Positions 1 through 7,025 of a stretch of DNA of 10,029 nucleotides are shown here, in pieces. A model generated the notes under the pieces. It did no database searches, had not been told where the DNA came from, and was given only the letters and a program-made list of their open reading frames with translations. The stretch lies in NCBI GenBank assembly GCA_002480345.1, contig DLBY01000127.1:1-10029 (forward strand), written 5' to 3'. The stretch's first letter is position 1. Each line of letters opens with the position of its first letter. Position numbers and translations under genes: made by a program. The DNA comes from Phycisphaerales bacterium UBA7812. Lineage in GTDB: Bacteria; Planctomycetota; Phycisphaerae; Phycisphaerales; UBA1924.

Positions 1-391
1 AGGCCTCCAACGCCTCGGCGGTCGTCGTTATCGACTCGTGCTCGCGGGCCAGCCCGAGCGTCGCGTCGAGATCGTTGATGAGCGACCGCTCCGCGAGCGT
101 CGCGCGCCGGATCGCCACGGACCCCTCGCCCTGTAGACTCTGCGAAAGCAGGCCCGCGGTCACCGCTTCCGCGGTTTGGTTCTCGACCGAAACGCCGCTC
201 AGGGCGCTCGTCGCGGACGCGTACGAACCGGTGCCGCTGGGCGAGTCAGCGGTCCCGACCGACGCGAGCGTGCGCGCCGCATCCGCGACCGCGCGTGCGT
301 CTTCGCCCTGATCTGAACACCCGCAGAGCGGGACGAGCCCCGCGAGCAGGACGAGCAGGGAGGCGGTCGGGCGTGGGCACCGTTGTGGCAT
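1..391 (-). CDS. Putative lipoprotein, N-terminal part only (gene runs off the window)
   Basis: Reading leftwards from an ATG at 391, this frame stays open for 130 codons to the window edge, so the C-terminus is missing. The protein begins MPQRCPRPTASLL, has a hydrophobic stretch at about residues 10-22, and then the lipobox-like L-C-G-C with C25 as the likely lipidated cysteine. S26 and D27 follow. After that comes an Ala/Ser/Thr-rich region and, from about residue 90, a probably helical charged segment. A GGAGA Shine-Dalgarno lies seven bases before the ATG. The signal peptide in this frame is why I prefer it to the two overlapping minus-strand frames, which are Arg/Pro-rich and lack any such feature. 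I do not recognise the family. The role is unknown beyond likely anchoring in a membrane facing the periplasm. Confidence 0.65.
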   Translation of the reverse strand, partial: MPQRCPRPTASLLVLLAGLVPLCGCSDQGEDARAVADAARTLASVGTADSPSGTGSYASATSALSGVSVENQTAEAVTAGLLSQSLQGEGSVAIRRATLAERSLINDLDATLGLAREHESITTTAEALEA

Positions 392-488
392 CGCGCGGTC
401 TCCGAGGTGGGCGTGGGGGCCGGCGACCCGCCGGCAAACAACGCCCGGGAAGGCCCGCAGGCCTCGAGCGCATCAACATCCCCGCGGA

Positions 489-497
489 ACAATAGCA
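489..497 (-). promoter_or_regulatory. Possible extended -10 promoter element ahead of the lipoprotein gene
   Basis: On the minus strand the sequence reads TGCTATTGT, which resembles an extended -10 box (TGn followed by TATAAT with two mismatches). It lies about 100 bases upstream of the lipoprotein ATG. No convincing -35 box sits 17 bases before it. The element follows directly after an inverted repeat that may end the upstream gene, which is the usual layout, but the match alone is weak. Confidence 0.22.
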
Positions 498-534
498 GAA
501 CCCGACTCCCGGGGACACCAAAGAGGACGGGTTC
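498..534 (-). terminator. Inverted repeat after the haem-motif gene, possible terminator
   Basis: GAACCCG at 498-504 and CGGGTTC at 528-534 are perfect 7-base complements, separated by 23 bases. In the minus-strand transcript the hairpin would start 22 bases past the stop codon of the 446-residue gene. The bases after it (TGCTATTGTT) are only moderately T-rich and hold no clean U-tract, so termination is uncertain. Confidence 0.3.
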
Positions 535-556
535 CTCCCCCGATTCACGCGGCGGA

Positions 557-1897
557 TCAACGCCGGGGTCGGGGGGTGTCCGGGTCGAACCGCTCCGCGG
601 AGCGCGACACCGGGGGCACATAGTCAATCGGATAATCGGGCCTGGGCTGGTACATCGAGCGGATCCACTCGACCGCCCGCCGGAAGCGCAGGTCGTCCTC
701 ATCGCGGAAGTAGGGGCGCCAGCCGCGTCGTCCCTCGGTGCGGCCGACCTGCGGGTGCGGACGCCTCGAACGCTCGCGAGGCAGCGCCATCTGCAGCAGG
801 GGCGATTCCGCGGGCTCTTCGTAGTTGATCAGCGGGGTCCCGTCCCGCAGGCGGAACCGGTCGGCGATGAAGAAATTCGTGTAGACCGTCGCGTCCGTGT
901 TGGTGCGGTGGTTGTTGAGGTAGAGACGGCCCGCTTCCTGCCCGCCGTGGCAGCTCGCGGACGCGCACGAACCGGTGGAGCCCGCGAACCAGCGGCCGTG
1001 GATCTGCGTGCGCCACAGCCGCATCGAACGCGGGTCCTCGATCACTTCGACCTCTCCGTAGAGCGGGCGCGCCTGCGCGCGGAACATGAGGTCGAGCACG
1101 GTGAGCGGGTCGCGTCGGAGCAGGGCGCGCCGTCCCTCGGGGTCCTTGGGCATCACCTCGTGGTTGCCGTAGAGCTCCATGAACTCCTCGACGGTCTGCC
1201 TGGGGATCGTCAGCCGGGGCGGGTCATCGAAATCGACCTCGTAGACCCGGATCAGGTTGATCTCTTCGTCGGTGAGAACCGGGAACGAGTCGATCTTGCG
1301 CCGCATCGCGGGGACCTCGCCCGAATCTTTCTCGTCGTCGGCCCCGCGCAGCGCCGACGCGAGCTTGAGCTGGATCTGCGACTCGAGCCAGCGACGCATC
1401 TCCTGCGCGTCGAGGTTGTACGGCTCGACCCCGATGATCGAGACGACCTCGTCGAGCGCCGCGAAATAGGCCCCGCGGTCGCGGAGCCAGCGGACGAGTT
1501 GCAGGCGACCCGGGACATCGTCGTCGGGGGTCGCGAGCCGGAGGGCGGCGAACGACTCGAGCACCGGGCCCAGTTCCTCGAATTCAACCGCGTCCGCGAG
1601 GTCGAACTCCGTGTCCTTGCCCTGCACGCGGATCGTCGCGTTCCGACCCTCCCGCGCCACCAGCAGCCCCTCGATCGAGCGGCCCGTGCGGAGCACGAGC
1701 CTCGCCTCGACGAGTTCCTCCTCGGCGCGGCGCATCTCGGCTTCCGCCTCGCGCGCCGCGGCCTGTTCGTTCCGCACCGTGGGCGGGACCGGATCAACCG
1801 CGGTCTGGGCGCTGCCCGGTCCGATCGCAACGATCGAGACCAGCATCACGGCGCCGGCGGCACTGAGCATTCGCATCGGGATCGGCATGCCTTGCAT
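557..1897 (-). CDS. Secreted protein with a single CX4CH haem-type motif
   Basis: 446 residues. The N-terminus (MRM, then a hydrophobic run to about residue 28 ending GPGSA|Q) looks like a cleavable signal peptide. Residues 43-68 are Glu/Ala/Arg-rich and probably coiled coil. Residues 68-108 look like a small SH3-like beta domain (TGRSIEGLLV...VEFEEL). Residues 115-180 look like TPR-type helices. The C-terminal part, about 290-430, holds C311-A-S-A-S-C316-H317, a CX4CH variant of the CXXCH haem-attachment motif, with H330 and H381 as possible further ligands. The C-terminus is rich in Arg, Pro and Tyr. My reading is an exported, possibly haem-binding protein of planctomycete type, but I cannot name a family and haem binding is inferred from one motif. 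Start choice is uncertain: ATGs at 1897, 1888 and 1876 are in frame, and the GAGG upstream is not ideally spaced for any. It lies 201 bases after fapA, so it is probably a separate transcript. Confidence 0.8.
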   Translation of the reverse strand: MQGMPIPMRMLSAAGAVMLVSIVAIGPGSAQTAVDPVPPTVRNEQAAAREAEAEMRRAEEELVEARLVLRTGRSIEGLLVAREGRNATIRVQGKDTEFDLADAVEFEELGPVLESFAALRLATPDDDVPGRLQLVRWLRDRGAYFAALDEVVSIIGVEPYNLDAQEMRRWLESQIQLKLASALRGADDEKDSGEVPAMRRKIDSFPVLTDEEINLIRVYEVDFDDPPRLTIPRQTVEEFMELYGNHEVMPKDPEGRRALLRRDPLTVLDLMFRAQARPLYGEVEVIEDPRSMRLWRTQIHGRWFAGSTGSCASASCHGGQEAGRLYLNNHRTNTDATVYTNFFIADRFRLRDGTPLINYEEPAESPLLQMALPRERSRRPHPQVGRTEGRRGWRPYFRDEDDLRFRRAVEWIRSMYQPRPDYPIDYVPPVSRSAERFDPDTPRPRR

Positions 1898-2040
1898 CCG
1901 CCTCTGGTCGTGTGGGTCTTTCGCCCCCCGACGCAGCGTTGCGACGGGAGCTCTCCCTCGACGGTCCCCGGCTCCCAGAGTCGGCCCGCGTCGGCAGGGG
2001 GCGGCGGTCGGCGTCCTCCGACACCCGCGTCACAGAGTGT

Positions 2041-2062
2041 ACCGCCCGAGCGGGGGGGCGGT
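2041..2062 (-). terminator. Hairpin downstream of fapA, possible end of the chemotaxis operon
   Basis: ACCGCCC at 2041-2047 and GGGCGGT at 2056-2062 are perfect complements with an 8-base loop. The hairpin begins 36 bases after the fapA stop codon in the minus-strand transcript. The sequence after it (ACACTCTGTG) lacks a U-tract, so it could be a Rho-assisted end, an RNA 3'-protecting stem, or chance in GC-rich DNA. Confidence 0.35.
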
Positions 2063-2098
2063 TCCATCGGTTCCGAGGATCAGACCGGCGATGCGCCG

Positions 2099-3715
2099 TC
2101 ACGCCGCCTGCGCAGGCGGAGTGTCGTCCCCCGTATCCATCGGTGCCGGGTCACCGGTGTCCAGCCCGAGGTGCAGGGCGCAGCTGCGGAGCAGATCGAC
2201 CGGGTCGGATTTGCCGGTGTCCTCGAAGCGCACAAGGTGCTTGATGGGGGAAGGCTCCCGCGCGTTCCCGAAAAAGCAGCGGACGGAGCCCGTTCGGTCC
2301 AGATTGAAAGTCACGGGTCCCTGGATCGTGTCCCGCACCGTGAAGCCGACATGCCGGAGACGGACCCGGGCCCCCGCGTGCAGGGTGCGGCGGACCGAGA
2401 GCGTGGGCTGGGGGCACCGCGTGAACAGGCTGAGCAGCTCGACCGCGGCCTCACCCAGCCGCGCCGTCAGCTCGTCGGCGCGGATCTGCTCGAACTGGAG
2501 CTCGGTCAGTCGTTCGGCCTGCATCGCGTTGAGCTTGCGGGCCATCTTGTTGAGCGCGTCGAGCTCGGCGCCCGCGCGGTCGCGTTTCGCCTTGATCGTG
2601 TCGATGAGGCCCTCGATCCGGACCGCCAGGTCATCGATCTCGTCGCCGGCGCCGATACCGACCGAGGTCTCGACCCCGCCCTCGCTCCCGACGATGCCCA
2701 GCTCGATGCGGTGATCGGCGAGCAGTTCCCCCCCGTAGAACACGCAGGCGGGCGATTCGACGGCGCGCCCGACGCGGAGCCGGCACTGCTTGATCTCGTT
2801 GGTCACGATGCACGCGCCCTCGATCAGGCCGCGCACGCCGTCGAGGTAGCCCGCACGCAGGGTCCGCCCGACGCGCAGCTCGCCCGCGTCGCGGCCCGCC
2901 ATCCCGCGCGAGAGGGTCAGGTCGCCGTCGCAGTCGATGGTCGCCGCCTCCACGAGCGAATCGACCCGCACATCGCCCGAGGCGCAGACGCGGAACTGAT
3001 CCTTGATCGAGCCTCGCACGACGACATCGCCGGGGAAATCGATGTTGCCCGTCGAGTAATCCACATCCTCGTCGATGGTCAGCGTGGGTTCGACCGCGAC
3101 GCGGTCAACGGAGACGAGGAGCTTGCCCGACACCGCCGCGACGAGCCAGCCGCTGCGCACGCGCGTGGTATGGTCGGTCCTGATCTGGAGGCTGTGGCCT
3201 TTCTTCGCGGGGATGGTCTCGCCCCGGACATCGGTGCCGTCGCTTCCGTCCGACGGGTCGGAGACCATGCCGATCTCTTCTCCCTCGTGCACGATGACAA
3301 AGGCGCTCATCTCGCGGAAGTCGACCGCGCCCTCGCCGACCTGTTCCGCATCGCCCGGCGCGGGCTCGCCCTGTTCGAGCAGGGCGCGACGCCGATGCTC
3401 GATCTCTTCGAACCGATCGGCGAGCTCGGGGCGCAGCGTGAAACCGGCGTGCTCGCCGTCCCGGGGCGGGGTCCCGCGCGCGACGCAGGCGCTGTGTTCT
3501 TCGTCGGGGTTCTCCCGCGCCGCGGCGATCAGGTCATCGATCGCGTCCGCATCGATCGCGGCCGCCGCGATGCGCTGCTCCTCGAGCACCGCGCGGAGCT
3601 CGAGATCGGAGGGGATCTCCTCTTCCCGGCCCGGGAGGATTGTGAGGGTGCAGGACAGCCCGGCCTTGTCGACCGAGACGATGAGCCTCGAACTGTGCGC
3701 GCTCTCGTCGGCCAT
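2099..3715 (-). CDS. fapA: FapA family protein (DUF342), polymer-like beta-helix protein
   Basis: 538 residues, no signal peptide, so cytoplasmic. The N-terminal domain shows family features: V-D-K-A-G-L at 15-20, the ARGTPP-x-DG motif at 79-87, and DGTDVRGETIPAKKG at about 159-173. Residues 220-350 form short repeats of the G-D-V-x-V / G-x-L-x-V kind, expected for a right-handed parallel beta-helix. Residues 357-430 are a long charged helical segment, probably coiled coil, and 445-480 a final beta section including I-Q-G-P-V-T-F. This order (N-domain, beta-helix, coiled coil, C-terminal strands) is that of the FapA/DUF342 family. A Vibrio member is linked to polar flagellar assembly through FlhF; that role is family knowledge, not shown here. 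The gene is 35 bases after cheY with GAGGAG just before its ATG, so it is almost surely cotranscribed with the chemotaxis genes. A link to flagellum or pilus control is inferred from this context. Confidence 0.85.
   Translation of the reverse strand: MADESAHSSRLIVSVDKAGLSCTLTILPGREEEIPSDLELRAVLEEQRIAAAAIDADAIDDLIAAARENPDEEHSACVARGTPPRDGEHAGFTLRPELADRFEEIEHRRRALLEQGEPAPGDAEQVGEGAVDFREMSAFVIVHEGEEIGMVSDPSDGSDGTDVRGETIPAKKGHSLQIRTDHTTRVRSGWLVAAVSGKLLVSVDRVAVEPTLTIDEDVDYSTGNIDFPGDVVVRGSIKDQFRVCASGDVRVDSLVEAATIDCDGDLTLSRGMAGRDAGELRVGRTLRAGYLDGVRGLIEGACIVTNEIKQCRLRVGRAVESPACVFYGGELLADHRIELGIVGSEGGVETSVGIGAGDEIDDLAVRIEGLIDTIKAKRDRAGAELDALNKMARKLNAMQAERLTELQFEQIRADELTARLGEAAVELLSLFTRCPQPTLSVRRTLHAGARVRLRHVGFTVRDTIQGPVTFNLDRTGSVRCFFGNAREPSPIKHLVRFEDTGKSDPVDLLRSCALHLGLDTGDPAPMDTGDDTPPAQAA
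2104..2119. repeat. Perfect 16-bp palindrome in the last codons of fapA
   Basis: CCGCCTGCGCAGGCGG is its own reverse complement. It covers the codons for the last few residues (PAQAA) just before the stop. It could fold into a stem at the 3' end of the coding part of the mRNA, ahead of the second hairpin at 2041-2062. No U-tract follows. Confidence 0.4.
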
Positions 3716-3750
3716 CAGGCTCCTCGCGACGCGCCGGGTGAATCCTCACC

Positions 3751-4119
3751 TCAGGCGGCGCACTTGGACATGGTCTCGTTGATCCGCTGGCTCAGCAGAT
3801 CGGGTGTGAACGGCTTGACCACATAGTTGTTCACGCCCGCCTTGATCGCCTCGATGACCCGGCTCTTCTCCGCCTCGGTCGTCACCATGATCAGCGGGGT
3901 CGTCTTGTTCTGCTTGCGGAAGGTCTTGATGAATGTCAGACCGTCCATGTTGGGCATGTTCCAGTCCACGAGGATCAGGTCGGGCCCGAACGCGCCCACC
4001 TTGCTCAGCGCGTCCTGGCCGTCGCAGGCCTCCTCGACCTGCTCGATCCCGATCTGCTTGAGCACGGACCGCTGGATGTTCCGCATCGTCTTCGAGTCGT
4101 CGATCAGCATCACCTTCAT
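3751..4119 (-). CDS. cheY: Chemotaxis response regulator CheY, single receiver domain
   Basis: 122 residues, a stand-alone receiver domain with no output domain. All the key positions are present: acidic pair D7-D8, phospho-acceptor D52 in LVDWNMPNMDG, the switch T80 in MVTTEAE, Y99 at the place of the E. coli aromatic switch residue Y106, and K102 in VVKPF. It should accept phosphate from CheA and carry the signal to the motor or another effector. GGAGA lies seven bases before the ATG. It follows cheX by 30 bases and precedes fapA by 35. The length and the Y-V-V-K-P-F end fit CheY rather than a broader regulator. Which motility machine it controls cannot be told from this window. Confidence 0.95.
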   Translation of the reverse strand: MKVMLIDDSKTMRNIQRSVLKQIGIEQVEEACDGQDALSKVGAFGPDLILVDWNMPNMDGLTFIKTFRKQNKTTPLIMVTTEAEKSRVIEAIKAGVNNYVVKPFTPDLLSQRINETMSKCAA

Positions 4120-4149
4120 GGCGTCGTCTCCGATTAGGGGTCCGCGGAA

Positions 4150-4656
4150 TCAGGCCGAGGCGCTGGCGTTGTTCGCCGCGGCTCCCGCGGTCGCGCCGGC
4201 TTCGCGGATCGCGACCTCGATCACAAATTCACCGCAATCCGTGGTGCACGGGATCACCACGCAGGGCACATCGCTGGGCAGCGCGACCCCGTGGTCCTTG
4301 CCCACGATCACGCTGGGGCAGGAGATGGAAACATCCTTGGTGTCCGTGAACTGCGCCTTGGCGCCGCCGCTCACCATGTTCACCAGCTCGCCCACCGCGT
4401 CCGCGAAGTCGGGGCTCCCGCTCTCCAGCTTCTCGCCGCAGAACAGCGCCACGATCGATTCGGCCGCGTCCGTCTTGAACGACAGGATGATCGTCCCGAC
4501 GACATCCCCGCTCATGCCGATGATGCCCGAGACATCGTGGCTCGGGGTCGTGCCCTGCTTGATCTGCGGGTCGTTGACCGTGACCGGCAACTGCAGCATC
4601 GTCGAGAACACATTCTGGATGCTCTTGACGAACGGGGTGATGTAGCTCGCGTCCAT
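4150..4656 (-). CDS. cheX: CheX-type CheY-phosphate phosphatase
   Basis: 168 residues. The core fits the CheX / CheC-X-FliY fold: an N-terminal helix, a GIIGMSG-D-V-V-G-T beta hairpin at about 44-55, and a long helix with D-A-V-G-E-L-V-N-M-V-S-G-G at about 86-98. This helix carries the E90-x-x-N93 pair that in CheX enzymes attacks phospho-CheY. Only one ExxN site is seen, as in CheX and unlike CheC, which usually has two. The last 17 or so residues are an Ala/Ser-rich tail, probably disordered. GGAGG lies nine bases before the ATG. The gene sits directly between cheA and cheY, with gaps of 28 and 30 bases, which fits a role in resetting CheY-P made by CheA. Catalysis is inferred from the motif. 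Confidence 0.82.
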   Translation of the reverse strand: MDASYITPFVKSIQNVFSTMLQLPVTVNDPQIKQGTTPSHDVSGIIGMSGDVVGTIILSFKTDAAESIVALFCGEKLESGSPDFADAVGELVNMVSGGAKAQFTDTKDVSISCPSVIVGKDHGVALPSDVPCVVIPCTTDCGEFVIEVAIREAGATAGAAANNASASA

Positions 4657-4684
4657 TGCGTCTGACCTCCGATGAGTCGTTCCG

Positions 4685-6985
4685 TTAATCCGCCGTCCGG
4701 ATCATCTCAGCGACATCCAGGATGAGGCTCACCCCGCCGTCGTTCCGTACCGTTGCCCCGCTGAACGGACCGGTCCGTTCCAGGCCGTCCAGCGGCTTGA
4801 TCACGATCTCCTGCTGACCGATCACTTCTTCGACCAACAGGCCCACCGTCTTTTCCTCTGCATGCAAGACCACCGCCAGCTCGTTGGGCTTTTCGGACCC
4901 GAGGCGGGGCGAGTCGAACTTCTCGGACGCATCCAGCAGCGGGAAGACCGAACCACGCAGGCGGATCACCCGCTCCTCGAGGATCGTGCTCAGCTCCTCG
5001 GGCGCGGGACGCACGATCTCCAGGATGTGGCTCAGCGGGATCGCGTAGGTCTCCCCGCTCACCTTCACCATCATCGCGGGGAGGATCGCGACCGTCAGCG
5101 GGATCAGGATCGACAGCGTCGTGCCCTTCCCGGGAACGCTCGTCACATCGATCGTGCCCTTGATCCGCTCGATGTTCGTGCGGACCACATCCATCCCCAC
5201 GCCGCGCCCCGAGAGATCGCTCACCTGCGCCGCGGTCGAGAAGCCCGCCGCGAAGATGAACTTGAACACCTCCGTGTCGGACATGTTCGCCAGCTCGGAC
5301 TCCGTCGTCAGCCCCTTCTCGAGCGCCTTGCCCCCGATCACATCGCGGCTCAGGCCCTTCCCGTCATCGGAGATGGAGATGACCGCGTTGTTGCCCTGGT
5401 GGGCCGCTCTCAGCGTGATCGTGCCCTGCGCGGGCTTCCCCGCCGCGATGCGGTCCGCGGGCATCTCGATCCCGTGGTCGGCGCTGTTCCGCAGCAGGTG
5501 CACGAGCGGGTCGCCCAGCTCCTCGATCACTTGCTTGTCGACCTCGGTTTCGCCCCCGATGATCTCCAGTTCGAGCTGCTTGCCCGTCTTCTTCGAGAGA
5601 TCCCGGATCAGCCGCGGGTACTTCCCGAACAGCTTGTCCAGAGGCTGCATCCGCGTCCGCATCACCGCGACCTGGATCTCGCTCGTCAGGCGGTCCAGGC
5701 CCGCCCCGGCGACCTCCAGCGGCTCGGCGGTCTCCGCCGGGACGCCGGGCAGCGTGCCCACTGTCCGCGACAGCTCGCAGATCCGGTTCTTCTGCAGCAC
5801 GAGTTCGCCCACGAGGTTCATCAGCGATTCGAGCCGGCTCACCTCGACGCGGAGCGTCTTCTCGACGACCGCGCCGCGGCCCTTGCTCTTCTGCGCCGCT
5901 TCGCCTCCGGACGCCTTCGAGTCGGGCGCACGGTCCGCGGGCTCGGGGATCACCGGGACGCCAGGCGTCGGGGTGTCCGACGGAGCCTCGCTAGGGCTCC
6001 CCGCGAGCGCCGCGTCCGCCTCGCGCTGGATCTCTTGCACCGTCGCGAGCGCATTGTCGATCCGCAGCGCCGTTTCCGCATCCGCACCCGAGGGGAGCCG
6101 CCACGCGTCCTCGACGGGCCCGCCCTCGGCGGCCGCCCGGAGGTGCGCGAGCAGATCGCCGTATTCCGGGTCGATGAGCTCACCCCTCGACAGCGCCTCT
6201 TTCTGTGTCGCGATCAGCGAGAGGAGCGCCTTCATCCGGGGCAGCACCTGCTCCAGGTCGACGCCCGAGGCCTGCGAGGCCGCGAGGGTCGCCTCGATCA
6301 CCGCGTTCGCGAGCACGCCCATCGATTCGAACTCGAAAAAGTCGATCGTCGCGTGCAGGTCGCTCCCGATCTCCTCGAGGTCCTGGGCGATCCCGCCCCG
6401 GCTCTCCTCGTCGGCCAGCAGGTCGACCTGCTCGCCCAGACGCGCGAGCTGCTCATCGAGATCAGCGACGAAGTGCTCGAGCAGGTCCGCCTTCGCGCCG
6501 TCGAGTTCCAGCTTGCGGACGCCCGATTCCTCGTCCCCCGCGTCGTCCGCGGGCTCGGGGGCGGTCTCGCCGCCGCCCGCATCCGGCGCGCGTCCCTCGC
6601 CGATCGCCGTCAGGGTCTCGACGAGTTCGGGATCGGGCGCCGTGAGCGACCCCGCCCCGGACTCGATCTCCTCCATGTGCTGCTTGACGAGATCCACCGC
6701 GCGGAGCAGCAGGTCCATCAGCGTCCCGTCGACGACCGCGTCCCCGCTCCGCGCCGCGTTGAGCGCCGTCTCCGCGGCGTGCGCGATCGAGACGAGTTCC
6801 GTGAGCGCGAGGAACGACGCGCTTCCCTTGATCGTGTGCAGCGCGCGGAAGGCCTTATTGATCAGTTCCGTGTCGGTGTTGTTCTCTTCGAGTTCGACGA
6901 GATCGTTCTCGAGCGACTCGAGCAGCTCACCGCTCTCGGTGAGGAACTCCTGCAGGATCTCGGGATCGAAGTCGATGCCGGGCAT
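4685..6985 (-). CDS. cheA: Chemotaxis histidine kinase CheA
   Basis: 766 residues from the ATG at 6985. I chose this start over an in-frame GTG seven codons upstream because GAGAAAGG lies at a proper distance from it. Residues about 5-110 are the Hpt (P1) domain with phospho-accepting H50 in L-H-T-I-K-G-S. Residues about 163-240 look like a second, degenerate Hpt-like domain with H211 but without the following K and G. A Pro/Ser-rich linker spans about 330-370. Then come the dimerisation helices (from about 375), and the HATPase domain with the N-box around N500 (L-L-R-N-S-A-D-H-G), the DDGKGL box at about 540-545 and GRGVGMDVV at about 593-601. The end, about 633-766, is a CheW-like P5 domain for CheW and receptor coupling. 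No clear CheY-binding P2 domain is visible; the Hpt-like segment takes its place. Located 40 bases after cheR and 28 before cheX. Confidence 0.96.
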   Translation of the reverse strand: MPGIDFDPEILQEFLTESGELLESLENDLVELEENNTDTELINKAFRALHTIKGSASFLALTELVSIAHAAETALNAARSGDAVVDGTLMDLLLRAVDLVKQHMEEIESGAGSLTAPDPELVETLTAIGEGRAPDAGGGETAPEPADDAGDEESGVRKLELDGAKADLLEHFVADLDEQLARLGEQVDLLADEESRGGIAQDLEEIGSDLHATIDFFEFESMGVLANAVIEATLAASQASGVDLEQVLPRMKALLSLIATQKEALSRGELIDPEYGDLLAHLRAAAEGGPVEDAWRLPSGADAETALRIDNALATVQEIQREADAALAGSPSEAPSDTPTPGVPVIPEPADRAPDSKASGGEAAQKSKGRGAVVEKTLRVEVSRLESLMNLVGELVLQKNRICELSRTVGTLPGVPAETAEPLEVAGAGLDRLTSEIQVAVMRTRMQPLDKLFGKYPRLIRDLSKKTGKQLELEIIGGETEVDKQVIEELGDPLVHLLRNSADHGIEMPADRIAAGKPAQGTITLRAAHQGNNAVISISDDGKGLSRDVIGGKALEKGLTTESELANMSDTEVFKFIFAAGFSTAAQVSDLSGRGVGMDVVRTNIERIKGTIDVTSVPGKGTTLSILIPLTVAILPAMMVKVSGETYAIPLSHILEIVRPAPEELSTILEERVIRLRGSVFPLLDASEKFDSPRLGSEKPNELAVVLHAEEKTVGLLVEEVIGQQEIVIKPLDGLERTGPFSGATVRNDGGVSLILDVAEMIRTAD

Positions 6986-7025
6986 CACGGGGCCTTTCTC
7001 GCACACTCAGCGCCGCGGGGGCGAG

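Noticed and set aside
199..702. Minus-strand frames of 167 and 104 codons overlapping the lipoprotein gene
   Set aside because: They are Arg/Pro-rich, overlap the end of the haem-motif gene or the intergenic hairpin, and lack a signal peptide or other feature, unlike the third frame.
383..3826. Open frame of 1147 codons on the plus strand
   Set aside because: It runs antisense to the haem-motif gene and fapA. Its product is an Arg/Asp/Glu/Pro-rich chain without family motifs, as expected opposite GC-rich codons.
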